This document shows, in pieces, positions 49,457 through 60,499 of a stretch of DNA of 64,000 bases. The notes beneath the pieces are model-generated. The model was not told where the DNA came from and searched no databases. It worked only from the letters and a program-made list of their open reading frames with translations. The translations under genes and the position numbers were made by a program. The DNA is from Gibbsiella quercinecans (lineage in GTDB: Bacteria; Pseudomonadota; Gammaproteobacteria; Enterobacterales; Enterobacteriaceae), in the NCBI RefSeq assembly GCF_002291425.1, contig NZ_CP014136.1, positions 4,402,001 to 4,466,000 of the forward strand, written 5' to 3'. Every line of letters starts with the position of its first letter. The stretch's first letter is position 1.

Positions 49457-51745
49457 TTAAATTTTGCAGGCGCCGCCTTCACAGTCGTCATCGCCGCCCT
49501 GTGCCGGCAGCATGTCTTCCTGAATATCATCAGCACCGTCACGGGTGTTTTGATAGTACAGCGTTTTAACGCCGAACTTATAGGCGGTGAGCAGATCTTT
49601 CAGCAGTTGCTTCATCGGCACTTTGGTGTTTGTGAAGCGAGCCGGATCGTAGTTGGTGTTGGCAGAGATCGACTGATCGATAAACTTCTGCATCAGGCCA
49701 ACCAGCTGCAGGTAACCGTCGTTGTTCGGCATTTCCCACAGCAATTCATAGGCCTCTTTCAGGCGCTCATATTCCGGCACCACCTGGCGCAGAATGCCGT
49801 CTTTCGACGCTTTGATGCTGATGTGGCCGCGCGGCGGCTCAATACCGTTGGTGGCATTGGAAATCTGTGAAGACGTTTCCGACGGCATCAGCGCAGACAG
49901 GGTCGAGTTGCGCAGGCCGGTTTCTTTGATTTCTTTACGCAGCGTTTCCCAGTCGTAATGCAGCGGCTCGTCGCAGATGGCGTTCAAGTCTTTTTTGTAG
50001 GTGTCGATCGGCAAGATGCCTTGCGCATAGGTGGTTTCGTTGAACCACGGGCAAGCGCCCTGTTCCTGGGCCAGGCGGTTGGACGCCTTCAGCAGATAGT
50101 ACTGGATGGCCTCGAAGGTTTTGTGGGTCAGGGCGTTGGCGCTGCCGTCGGAGTAACGCACGCCGTTTTTCGCCAGGTAGTAGGCGAAGTTGATGACACC
50201 GATCCCCAGGGTACGGCGCCCCATCGCGCCACGGCGGGCTGCCGGGATCGGGTAGTCCTGGTAATCGAGCAGGGCGTCGAGCGCCCGCACGGCGAGGGTG
50301 GCCAGCTCTTCCAAATCGTCCAGGCTGTCAATCGCGCCCAGGTTGAACGCCGACAGGGTGCACAGCGCGATTTCGCCGTTTTCGTCGTTAACGTCTTCCA
50401 GCGGCTTGGTCGGCAGGGCGATTTCCAGGCACAGGTTAGACTGGCGCACCGGAGCGATCTGCGGATCAAACGGGCTGTGGGTATTGCAGTGGTCGACGTG
50501 TTGAATATAGATACGGCCGGTAGAGGCGCGTTCCTGCATCATCAGCGAGAACAGCTCCACGGCCTTCACGCGTTTTTGGCGGATGCTGCTGTCTTGCTCA
50601 TACTGGGTGTACAAACGTTCGAATTCGTCCTGGTCGGCGAAGAAGGCGTCGTACAGCCCCGGCACGTCGGATGGGCTGAACAGGGTAATGTCGCCGCCTT
50701 TGATCAGGCGCTGGTACATCAGGCGGTTCAACTGCACGCCGTAGTCCATGTGGCGCACGCGGTTGCCTTCCACGCCGCGGTTGTTTTTCAACACCAGCAG
50801 GCTTTCGACTTCCAGGTGCCACATTGGGTAGAACAGGGTGGCGGCACCGCCGCGCACGCCGCCCTGGGAGCAGGATTTCACCGCGGTCTGGAAGTGTTTA
50901 TAGAACGGGATACAGCCGGTGTGGAAAGCCTCACCGCCACGGATCGGGCTGCCCAGCGCGCGAATACGGCCGGCGTTGATGCCGATGCCGGCGCGTTGGG
51001 AGACGTATTTCACGATCGCGCTGGAGGTCGCGTTAATCGAATCCAAGCTGTCGCCGCATTCGATCAGCACACAGGAGCTGAACTGGCGGGTAGGGGTACG
51101 CACGCCGGACATAATTGGCGTCGGCAGCGAGATCTTGAAGGTCGAGATCGCGTCGTAGAAACGTTTGACGTAATCCAGACGCGTAGCGCGCGGGTAGCCG
51201 GAGAACAGGCAGGCTGCCACCAGAATGTACAGGAACTGCGCGCTCTCGTAGATTTCGCCGGTAACGCGGTTCTGCGCCAGGTACTTCCCTTCCAACTGCT
51301 TGACGGCGGCATAGGAGAAGTTCATGTCACGCCAGTGATCGATAAAACCGTCCATCTGCTCGAACTCTTCAGTGCTGTAGTCTTCCAGCAGATGCTTATC
51401 GTACTTGCCCATCTCGACCATGCGGGTCACGTGCGCATACAGCTTCGGCGGCTCGAACTTGCCGTAGGCTTTTTTACGCAGGTGGAAGATGGCCAGGCGT
51501 GCGGCCAGGTATTGGTAATCCGGCGCATCGCGTGAGATCAGATCGGCCGCCGCCTTGATGATGGTTTCATGGATATCGGCGGTCTTGATGCCGTCGTAAA
51601 ACTGAATATGGGAACGCAATGCTACTTGAGAAACCGAGACGTTATTTAAACCTTCTGCGGCCCAGTCGATGACCCGGTGAATTTTATCAAGATTGATGCG
51701 CTCTTTGCGGCCATCGCGCTTAGTAACAAGTAGACTCTGGTTCAT
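49457..51745 (-). CDS. nrdA: Ribonucleotide reductase class Ia, alpha subunit
   Basis: The 762-residue catalytic subunit (E. coli 761). An N-terminal ATP-cone (about 5-95, LLVTKRDGRKERINLDKIHR) senses ATP/dATP. The active site has the redox pair cysteines (SSCVLIECGD and ALCTLSAFN), the thiyl-radical cysteine with its N and E neighbours (QSNLCLEIALP), and the C-terminal swinging pair CEGGACKI. The ATG start matches E. coli MNQNLLVTKRDG. Confidence 0.99.
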   Translation of the reverse strand: MNQSLLVTKRDGRKERINLDKIHRVIDWAAEGLNNVSVSQVALRSHIQFYDGIKTADIHETIIKAAADLISRDAPDYQYLAARLAIFHLRKKAYGKFEPPKLYAHVTRMVEMGKYDKHLLEDYSTEEFEQMDGFIDHWRDMNFSYAAVKQLEGKYLAQNRVTGEIYESAQFLYILVAACLFSGYPRATRLDYVKRFYDAISTFKISLPTPIMSGVRTPTRQFSSCVLIECGDSLDSINATSSAIVKYVSQRAGIGINAGRIRALGSPIRGGEAFHTGCIPFYKHFQTAVKSCSQGGVRGGAATLFYPMWHLEVESLLVLKNNRGVEGNRVRHMDYGVQLNRLMYQRLIKGGDITLFSPSDVPGLYDAFFADQDEFERLYTQYEQDSSIRQKRVKAVELFSLMMQERASTGRIYIQHVDHCNTHSPFDPQIAPVRQSNLCLEIALPTKPLEDVNDENGEIALCTLSAFNLGAIDSLDDLEELATLAVRALDALLDYQDYPIPAARRGAMGRRTLGIGVINFAYYLAKNGVRYSDGSANALTHKTFEAIQYYLLKASNRLAQEQGACPWFNETTYAQGILPIDTYKKDLNAICDEPLHYDWETLRKEIKETGLRNSTLSALMPSETSSQISNATNGIEPPRGHISIKASKDGILRQVVPEYERLKEAYELLWEMPNNDGYLQLVGLMQKFIDQSISANTNYDPARFTNTKVPMKQLLKDLLTAYKFGVKTLYYQNTRDGADDIQEDMLPAQGGDDDCEGGACKI

Positions 51746-51805
51746 ATGCTGTTTTCCGTATAATGTCTGCCAGGCAGAAGTGTAGTCGCTCTGCTCAGTA
51801 TGTAA

Positions 51806-51821
51806 ACACTATATATAGGGG
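51806..51821 (-). promoter_or_regulatory. NrdR box upstream of nrdA
   Basis: ACACTATATATAGGGG matches the NrdR pattern ACACTATATATAGTGT at 14 of 16 positions, 61 bases before the nrdA ATG. NrdR boxes come in pairs about three helical turns apart; a degenerate partner may lie at 51836-51851 (8 of 16). Confidence 0.75.
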
Positions 51822-51891
51822 TTATAGGTGGTAGAGGCGTCAAGATAGTGAGAAAAAAGGGCCTTGGCAAGTGAACAGAAACGGCCTGTTT

Positions 51892-51900
51892 TGTGGATAA
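51892..51900 (-). promoter_or_regulatory. Perfect DnaA box upstream of nrdA
   Basis: TGTGGATAA, the complement of the consensus TTATCCACA, 147 bases before nrdA. In E. coli DnaA binds the nrdA promoter and links dNTP supply to replication, so a similar role is likely. Confidence 0.75.
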
Positions 51901-52063
51901 CTTGGGGGCAAAATGTTATGCCCGCTCCGCAATGCGCGCCGTGTCTGGCATGGCGCTGTTGTCAATAAGCAGGATAGGATTTTGCTGATTTGCTAAAAAA
52001 CATGATCGTTTGCCGCTTTCTTAAACATTAGAAAAAAACGGCATATTGATCTGGTTTAATATT
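51901..52063. other. Distal part of the nrdA-ubiG gap
   Basis: The gap between nrdA and ubiG is 419 bases in all. Besides the NrdR box, the DnaA box and the ubiG terminator listed separately, I see no gene or further clear site in this AT-rich part. Confidence 0.5.
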
Positions 52064-52102
52064 ATAAAAAAACTGCCGCCCGCCGTTTTTTCCGGCGGGC
52101 AC
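52064..52102 (-). terminator. Rho-independent terminator of ubiG
   Basis: GCCCGCCG / CGGCGGGC with a 7-base T-rich loop (A-rich on the minus strand); on the minus strand GGCAGTTTTTTTAT follows. Confidence 0.85.
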
Positions 52103-52120
52103 CGGGTAAGCATGTGTGAT

Positions 52121-52160
52121 GGGTCTATTTACTATAGACCCCATCGGCGACGATATGGGG
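52121..52160 (-). other. Two overlapping hairpins just after ubiG
   Basis: GGGTCTAT / ATAGACCC (52121-52141) and CCCCAT / ATGGGG (52139-52160) share three bases, so they cannot both form fully. They lie 4 to 44 bases beyond the ubiG stop, before the main terminator. Confidence 0.5.
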
Positions 52161-52164
52161 AGCA

Positions 52165-52893
52165 TTAACAACCTTCGCGCTGGGTATGCACCATATAGTT
52201 GACGTCCACGTTGCGGCCAAGCTTGAAGCGATCGGTGATCGGGTTGTAATGCAGGCCGATCATGTGTTTTTCCCGCAGCGGGGTGCTGTCGACCCAACCG
52301 ATCAGTTCAGACGGGCGAATAAACTTTTTATGATCGTGCGTGCCCTGCGGCACCATCTTGAGAATATACTCGGCGCCGATCACCGCCATCAGCCAGGCCT
52401 TGGTATTGCGGTTGATGGTGGAGAAGAATACATGGCCGCCCGGTTTTACCAGGTGAGCGCAGGCGCGCACCACCGAGGCCGGATCCGGCACGTGCTCCAG
52501 CATTTCCATGCAGGTCACCAGATCGTATTGTTGTGGGTTGGCATGGGCATGGCTTTCCACCGTTTCCTGGGTATAGGTGACGTTGACACCGCTTTCCAGC
52601 GCGTGCAGGCGCGCCACCTGCAGCGGCTCCGCGCCCATATCCAGGCCGGTGACCCGCGCGCCTTCCTGCGCCATACTCTCGGCCAGGATGCCGCCGCCGC
52701 AGCCGACGTCGAGCACGGTCTTGCCGAAGATGCCGCCGGCGCGCTGCATGATGTACGCCAGGCGCAGCGGGTTAATGCGGTGCAGCGGTTTGAATTCCCC
52801 TTCCAAATCCCACCAGCGCGAGGCCACGGCCTCAAACTTGGCGATTTCCTGTTGGTCGACGTTTTGCGCTTGGCTGGATGTCTCTACATTCAT
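52165..52893 (-). CDS. ubiG: Ubiquinone O-methyltransferase UbiG
   Basis: A 242-residue SAM-dependent enzyme making both O-methylations in ubiquinone synthesis. SAM motif I is [13 protein letters not shown], then TGLDMG and the post-motif [22 protein letters not shown] near the end is typical. I start at ATG 52893 ([13 protein letters not shown]), in line with E. coli (240). It is divergent from gyrA as in E. coli. Confidence 0.97.
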   Translation of the reverse strand: MNVETSSQAQNVDQQEIAKFEAVASRWWDLEGEFKPLHRINPLRLAYIMQRAGGIFGKTVLDVGCGGGILAESMAQEGARVTGLDMGAEPLQVARLHALESGVNVTYTQETVESHAHANPQQYDLVTCMEMLEHVPDPASVVRACAHLVKPGGHVFFSTINRNTKAWLMAVIGAEYILKMVPQGTHDHKKFIRPSELIGWVDSTPLREKHMIGLHYNPITDRFKLGRNVDVNYMVHTQREGC

Positions 52894-53090
52894 GGGTATG
52901 CTCTGGCTCCTGTTCCTGTTGCGAAGAGTATACATGTTCTGGCGCGCCGCTGTCCCCAGCCTGTGCCGCAAGGCACGAACCGGCGGGAGGAAACGGTTCT
53001 TTGCTGCGGTAATTTTCCTGTAAAGCGCGCTTTGTGATATAGTTTTACACCTTTGCCACTATGGCATGCGGGCAGATGAATCATTAGTAG

Positions 53091-55754
<2,664 letters not shown>

Positions 55755-55812
55755 CGTTTAGTGGGTGGCTATGCCTGCCGGGGCGTAACGCTTCGGCAGG
55801 TTATAAAAGAGG

Positions 55813-55842
55813 GGGCCTGGCTGCGATGCCGGGCCCTTTTTT
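55813..55842 (+). terminator. Rho-independent terminator of gyrA
   Basis: GGGCCTGGC / GCCGGGCCC (one G-U pair), 6-base loop, then six T. An additional 7-bp stem CCTGCCG / CGGCAGG lies just upstream (about 55774-55800). Confidence 0.9.
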
Positions 55843-55996
55843 CAGTTATACTCGTCGTACTTCTGGTTGCAGGCGTAAAGGCGTTGCTGCAGCTTGAATG
55901 ATGCAGGGGATAAACAGGGTGATGGGTCTGCCAAACACAGGATGTGGCTTCAGGTAAGAACGTGCTTGCCACCATTTACATTCATATGGTATCAGA

Positions 55997-58852
55997 TTGA
56001 AATATCTAGCCTCTTTTCGTACTGCGCTAAAAATATCCCGCTATCTGTTCCGGGTGTTGGCGATTATGCTGTGGATATTGGGCGCGTTGCTCACCACCTT
56101 TTATATTCTCAACATCTTGCATGATAAAGAATCCGAGCTGCGGCAAGAATACAACCTGAATTTTGATCAGGCCCAGGGCTATATTCGCCATGCGGCGGAT
56201 GTGATGCGCGACATCAAATATATGGCTGAGAACCGCCTCAACGGTTCAGTCAGCAATCTGGACATGTTCAGCGGCGTGTTCCCGGCCAAAAGCAGCCCGC
56301 CGGTGTTTTATCCCCTCTACCCTGAATCCAACTGTTCGCTCAATACCAACTACCACAGCCTGTACGATTCGCTAAGCGGGTTGATTCAATACTGGCGCGA
56401 GAACTTCGTCGCCGCCTACGATCTTAACCGGGTGTTTGTGATCGGCGGCGACAGCCTGTGTATGGCGGAGTTCGGTAATAGCACCGGGGTGATCGATCGC
56501 GAAGATGTGTTGAAATCGCTGCACGATCGCATCCTGAAATACCGCAATGCCAAAAACCAGGATAAAGACAGCAACCTGTACTGGATCAATCCCAGCTCGC
56601 AGCGGCCGGATGTGGGCTATCTCTACGTACTGGCGCCGGTGTATATCGGCAACAAGCTAGAGGCGTTGCTGGGCATCGAGCAAACGGTGCGCCTGGAGGA
56701 TTTTGTTGCGCCGGGCAACCTGTCGACCGGCGTCACTTTGCTGGATGAAGATAATGAACCCGTGCTGCGCCTGGCCGATGATGCGCTGCCGACGGACAGC
56801 TACCCAGATTCGCACATCTATTTTGGCTACGTGGACAGCTACCACGATCTGATCATGAAAAAGGCGCTGCCACCGTCTTCATTAAGCGTGGTGTATTCGC
56901 TGCCGATAAAAAACGTGGCGGAGCGCTTCAAGATCCTGATCCTCAACGCCGTCCTGCTCAACATGCTCTCGGCGATCGTGCTGTTCAGCCTGGCCTGGCT
57001 ATTTGAACGCAAAATGTTCATGCCGGCGGAAAACAACGCCTTCCGGCTGGAAGAGCACGAACAGTTTAACCGCAAGATTGTCGCTTCGGCGCCGGTGGGG
57101 ATCTGTATTCTGCGCATCAGCGACGGCACCAACATCCTGAGTAATGAGCTGGCGCATAATTACATCAACATGTTGACCCATGAAGATAGGGAACGCATCA
57201 CGCGCATCATCTGCGAGCAGCAGGTGAACTTTGTCGATGTCATGACCAGCGACAACAACAACCTGCAGATCAGCTTCGTTCACTCCCGTTACCGCAACGA
57301 GGATGTGGCGATTTGCGTGTTGGTCGACGTGAGCGCGCGCGTGAAGATGGAAGAGTCGCTGCAGGAAATGGCCGCCGCCGCCGAACAGGCCAGCCAGTCG
57401 AAGTCGATGTTCCTGGCGACCGTCAGCCATGAGCTGCGCACCCCGCTGTACGGTATTATCGGCAACCTGGAGCTGCTGCAAACCAAGGAGCTGCCGCTGG
57501 GGGTCGATAGGCTGGTAAACGCGATGAACAACTCGTCCGGGCTGCTGTTGAAAATCATCAGCGATATTCTGGACTTCTCCAAGATTGAATCGGAACAGCT
57601 CAAGATTGAGCCGCGGGATTTTTCCTGCCTGGAACTGATTACCCATATCGCCGGCAACTATCTGCCGCTGGTGGTGAAAAAACGCCTGGGGCTGTTCTGC
57701 TTTATCGAGCAAACCGTGCCCGAACGTATCTCCGGCGATCCGGTGCGCCTGCAGCAAGTGCTTTCCAATCTGCTGAACAATGCCATCAAGTTTACCGATA
57801 CCGGCTGCATTATTTTGCAAGTGCGTGCGCGTGATAACTACCTGGAATTCAGCGTGCGCGATACCGGCGTCGGCATTCAGGCGAAAGAGATCCCGCGGCT
57901 GTTTGATCCGTTCTTCCAGGTAGGCACCGGCGTGCAGCGCCATTTCCAGGGCACCGGCCTGGGGCTGGCGATCTGCGAAAAGTTGATCAATATGATGGAT
58001 GGTGATATTGCGGTGGAGTCGGAGCCTGGGCTTGGCAGCATGTTTATTATCCGCATCCCGCTGTTCGATGCCCAGTTTGTACTGCCGCAGGCCAGCGACA
58101 CCTGGCAGGGGCTCAAGCTATGGCTGGACATTCGCAACCAACGGCTGGAGAACTACCTGATGGAGATCCTCGCCGGCTACGGCGCGCAGCTCCAGCGTTA
58201 TACCGGGCAGGCGACCGGGAAGGGCGACGTGCTGATCAGCGATTACCCGCTGATGTTTACCCAGCCGCTGTTGGCGCAGATCGAGTTTTCCATTGAGCAT
58301 ATCGGCCCGGCGCAGCAAACCCGGCCGGGCTATTGGGTGCACAGCACGTCCACCCCGCGGGAAACCATCGGCCTGCTCAACCGCCTGTTCGGGGTGGGAG
58401 GCAACAAGGCGCCGATACAACTGCCGGCGGCGGCCAAAACGCCGGCGGCGGGCAACCAGGATATCCACCTGCTGGTGGTGGACGATCACCCGATCAACCG
58501 CCGTTTGCTGTCCGATCAGCTCTCTTCATTAGGCTACCAACTGGTGACCGCCAACGACGGTGTCGATGCGTTGGGGATGCTGAACCATCACCCGGTCGAC
58601 ATTGTGCTGACCGACGTGAACATGCCGAATATGGACGGCTATAAGCTGACGCAGCGCCTGCGAGAAATGCACTTTAGCGCGCCGGTGATCGGCGTCACCG
58701 CCAATGCGCTGGCAGAGGAACGGCAACGCTGTATGGCGGCGGGGATGGATAACTGCCTGTCGAAACCGGTGACGCTGGAGTCGCTGGAACAGACGTTGGC
58801 ATTCTATAGCCAGCAGGTACGGCGCACTCGGGCGGAACGTGAAGAGGCGTAA
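55997..58852 (+). CDS. rcsC: Hybrid sensor kinase RcsC
   Basis: The 951-residue sensor of the Rcs envelope-stress phosphorelay (E. coli 949). Order: TM helix at about 20-42, periplasmic domain, second TM helix near 313-335, a PAS-like region, histidine kinase with H478 (ATVSHELRTPLYG) and ATP-binding DTGVG and GTGLGLAI boxes, an RcsC-specific ABL domain (about 700-805) and a receiver with phospho-acceptor D873 (LTDVNMPNMDG). The start is TTG 55997, matching E. coli MKYLASFRT. The periplasmic and ABL parts differ most from E. coli. It follows gyrA; rcsD and rcsB are not beside it. Confidence 0.97.
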   Translation: MKYLASFRTALKISRYLFRVLAIMLWILGALLTTFYILNILHDKESELRQEYNLNFDQAQGYIRHAADVMRDIKYMAENRLNGSVSNLDMFSGVFPAKSSPPVFYPLYPESNCSLNTNYHSLYDSLSGLIQYWRENFVAAYDLNRVFVIGGDSLCMAEFGNSTGVIDREDVLKSLHDRILKYRNAKNQDKDSNLYWINPSSQRPDVGYLYVLAPVYIGNKLEALLGIEQTVRLEDFVAPGNLSTGVTLLDEDNEPVLRLADDALPTDSYPDSHIYFGYVDSYHDLIMKKALPPSSLSVVYSLPIKNVAERFKILILNAVLLNMLSAIVLFSLAWLFERKMFMPAENNAFRLEEHEQFNRKIVASAPVGICILRISDGTNILSNELAHNYINMLTHEDRERITRIICEQQVNFVDVMTSDNNNLQISFVHSRYRNEDVAICVLVDVSARVKMEESLQEMAAAAEQASQSKSMFLATVSHELRTPLYGIIGNLELLQTKELPLGVDRLVNAMNNSSGLLLKIISDILDFSKIESEQLKIEPRDFSCLELITHIAGNYLPLVVKKRLGLFCFIEQTVPERISGDPVRLQQVLSNLLNNAIKFTDTGCIILQVRARDNYLEFSVRDTGVGIQAKEIPRLFDPFFQVGTGVQRHFQGTGLGLAICEKLINMMDGDIAVESEPGLGSMFIIRIPLFDAQFVLPQASDTWQGLKLWLDIRNQRLENYLMEILAGYGAQLQRYTGQATGKGDVLISDYPLMFTQPLLAQIEFSIEHIGPAQQTRPGYWVHSTSTPRETIGLLNRLFGVGGNKAPIQLPAAAKTPAAGNQDIHLLVVDDHPINRRLLSDQLSSLGYQLVTANDGVDALGMLNHHPVDIVLTDVNMPNMDGYKLTQRLREMHFSAPVIGVTANALAEERQRCMAAGMDNCLSKPVTLESLEQTLAFYSQQVRRTRAEREEA

Positions 58853-58872
58853 CGGTGGATGGGAAGCTAAAC

Positions 58873-58897
58873 AGGGCAGGGCATCGCCCCTGCCCGT
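58873..58897. terminator. Hairpin between convergent rcsC and the DAACS gene
   Basis: GGGCAGGGC / GCCCCTGCCC with a 3-base loop and a one-base bulge, no T-run; a weak shared terminator. Confidence 0.5.
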
Positions 58898-58909
58898 TAC
58901 GTGGCTGGC

Positions 58910-60175
58910 TTAAGGGAGTTCGGTTGAACCCGCCAGCTCGCTGCTTTCTTCTTCTGCCGGCTCGTTGCGCGCCAGCATAGCGGTGGCAATACCGTTGCCC
59001 AGCACGTTAATCGCCGAACGGCCCATATCCAGGAAGTGGTCAATCCCCATCAGCAGCAGGATGCCGGCGACGGGAATGTTGAAGCTGGGAATGGTGGCGG
59101 CCAACACCACCAGCGCCGAACGCGGCACCCCGGCGATCCCTTTGGAAGCCAGCATCAGTGTGAGCATCAGCACCGCAACTTCAGAAAATGACAGATGGAT
59201 GTTGTATGCCTGGGCGATAAACATCGAGGCGAATGAGCAATAGATCATCGAGCCGACCAGGTTAAACGAATAGCCGATGGGCAGCACGAACGACGCGATG
59301 TTGCCTGGGCAGCCAAAGTTACGCAGCTGTTCCAGCGTTTTTGGATAAGCCGCTTCCGAGCTGCTGGTGGTAAAGGCGACCAATACCGGCGATTTCAGCA
59401 TGCTGACCAGGCGGAAGGTGTCTTGTTTTAATACCAGGTAGCAGAAGGCGATCATCAGCGTGCAGGCCAGCAGAATGGCAATATAGTAGCCGCCGACGAA
59501 CGATGCGTAGTTGAGCAAAATCCCCAGGCCCTGGGTGGCGATCACTGATGATATCGCGGCGAAAATCGCCAGTGGGGCAACGTACATCACGTAGCCGGTC
59601 ACTTTCAGCATGATATTGGCAACCACGTTCAGGCTGTCGCTCAACGGTTTGGTAAAGGTTTCGCCGAAGGACGCGCCGGCAATGCCAAAGAACAGGGCAA
59701 ACACCACAATCTGCAGGATCTCATTGTTGGCCATCGCGTCAATGATGCTGGAAGGGAAGGTATGCGAGATAAACGCTTTCAGCGACATCCCGCTGACGGC
59801 CAGGCCGGTGTCCACTGCGCCTGCCGGGATCTGAAGGTTAAGCCCATGCCCAGGCTGCTGTAACGTCACCACCAGCAGGCCAAGAAATATCGAGATGATC
59901 GAGGAAGAAATAAACCACAGGAAGGCTTTCCCGCCCAGGCGGCCAATTTTGGATGTGTCGCCCATTTTCATGATGCCGACGGTCAGCGTGGTGAAAACCA
60001 GCGGCGCGATCACCATTTTAATCAGACGAAGGAATATATCGGTCAACAGGGAGACATTGCTGGCATAAGACTGGGCGATATCAGGCGCCAAATATTGGTG
60101 GACCAATGCGCCGGTGATGACCCCTAACACCATAAATATAAGAATAAATGATGTTAGTTTGTTTGATTGTGACAT
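58910..60175 (-). CDS. Dicarboxylate/amino acid:cation symporter (DAACS family)
   Basis: A 421-residue inner-membrane symporter of the GltP/DctA family. It shows LIKMVIAPLVFTTLTVGI in TM2, the serine-rich re-entrant loop AFTTSSSEAAYPKTLE, and the second hairpin with GIAGVPRSALVVLAAT. The sodium/substrate segment in TM7 reads GYSFNLVGSMIYCSFA, where most family members have a D or N-x-T; substrate (glutamate, aspartate, C4-dicarboxylate or cystine) cannot be fixed from this. It is a single gene whose leader carries an ERIC. Confidence 0.9.
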   Translation of the reverse strand: MSQSNKLTSFILIFMVLGVITGALVHQYLAPDIAQSYASNVSLLTDIFLRLIKMVIAPLVFTTLTVGIMKMGDTSKIGRLGGKAFLWFISSSIISIFLGLLVVTLQQPGHGLNLQIPAGAVDTGLAVSGMSLKAFISHTFPSSIIDAMANNEILQIVVFALFFGIAGASFGETFTKPLSDSLNVVANIMLKVTGYVMYVAPLAIFAAISSVIATQGLGILLNYASFVGGYYIAILLACTLMIAFCYLVLKQDTFRLVSMLKSPVLVAFTTSSSEAAYPKTLEQLRNFGCPGNIASFVLPIGYSFNLVGSMIYCSFASMFIAQAYNIHLSFSEVAVLMLTLMLASKGIAGVPRSALVVLAATIPSFNIPVAGILLLMGIDHFLDMGRSAINVLGNGIATAMLARNEPAEEESSELAGSTELP

Positions 60176-60499
60176 AGATGTTGTGAACCTTTTAATTAAC
60201 CTGTCTGTGCTACTGGCTTATCCTATAACCAAAATAATTCGAGTTGCAGGAAGGCGGCAACGCAGCGAGTCCTTAGGAGCTTACTCCGGTAAGTGACTGG
60301 GGTGAGCGAGGAAAGCCAACACACCTGCAACTTGAAGTATGAAGGGTATAAACGCGTAAGAATGTTATCAATTGGAAGGTAATACAACCGCTTTCTAATT
60401 GCCATAAGTTTTTTTTATGATAGGAGGCACTGAATTAATGTTTTATTGTGATGGGCACGGCAGCCGCTGCGCCGTACCCGTTATCGTGGCGGTGGCGGC
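60176..60499. promoter_or_regulatory. Leader of the DAACS gene, with an ERIC
   Basis: The 324-base gap between the DAACS gene and the c-di-GMP gene, both on the minus strand. It contains ERIC copy 2 and about 150 bases of unremarkable AT-rich sequence beyond it that should hold the promoter. No terminator with a clear T-run is seen for the c-di-GMP gene. Confidence 0.5.
60224..60350 (+). repeat. ERIC element, copy 2 (127 bp)
   Basis: The same length, ends (TATAACC ... GGGTATA) and core as copy 1, 121 of 127 bases identical. It lies 48 bases upstream of the DAACS start codon, probably within the transcribed leader, where it could fold into the long ERIC hairpin. Confidence 0.97.

Noticed and set aside
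49958-51535. A 525-codon open frame antisense to nrdA
   Set aside because: It mirrors nrdA and has no recognisable domain; nrdA itself is unmistakable.
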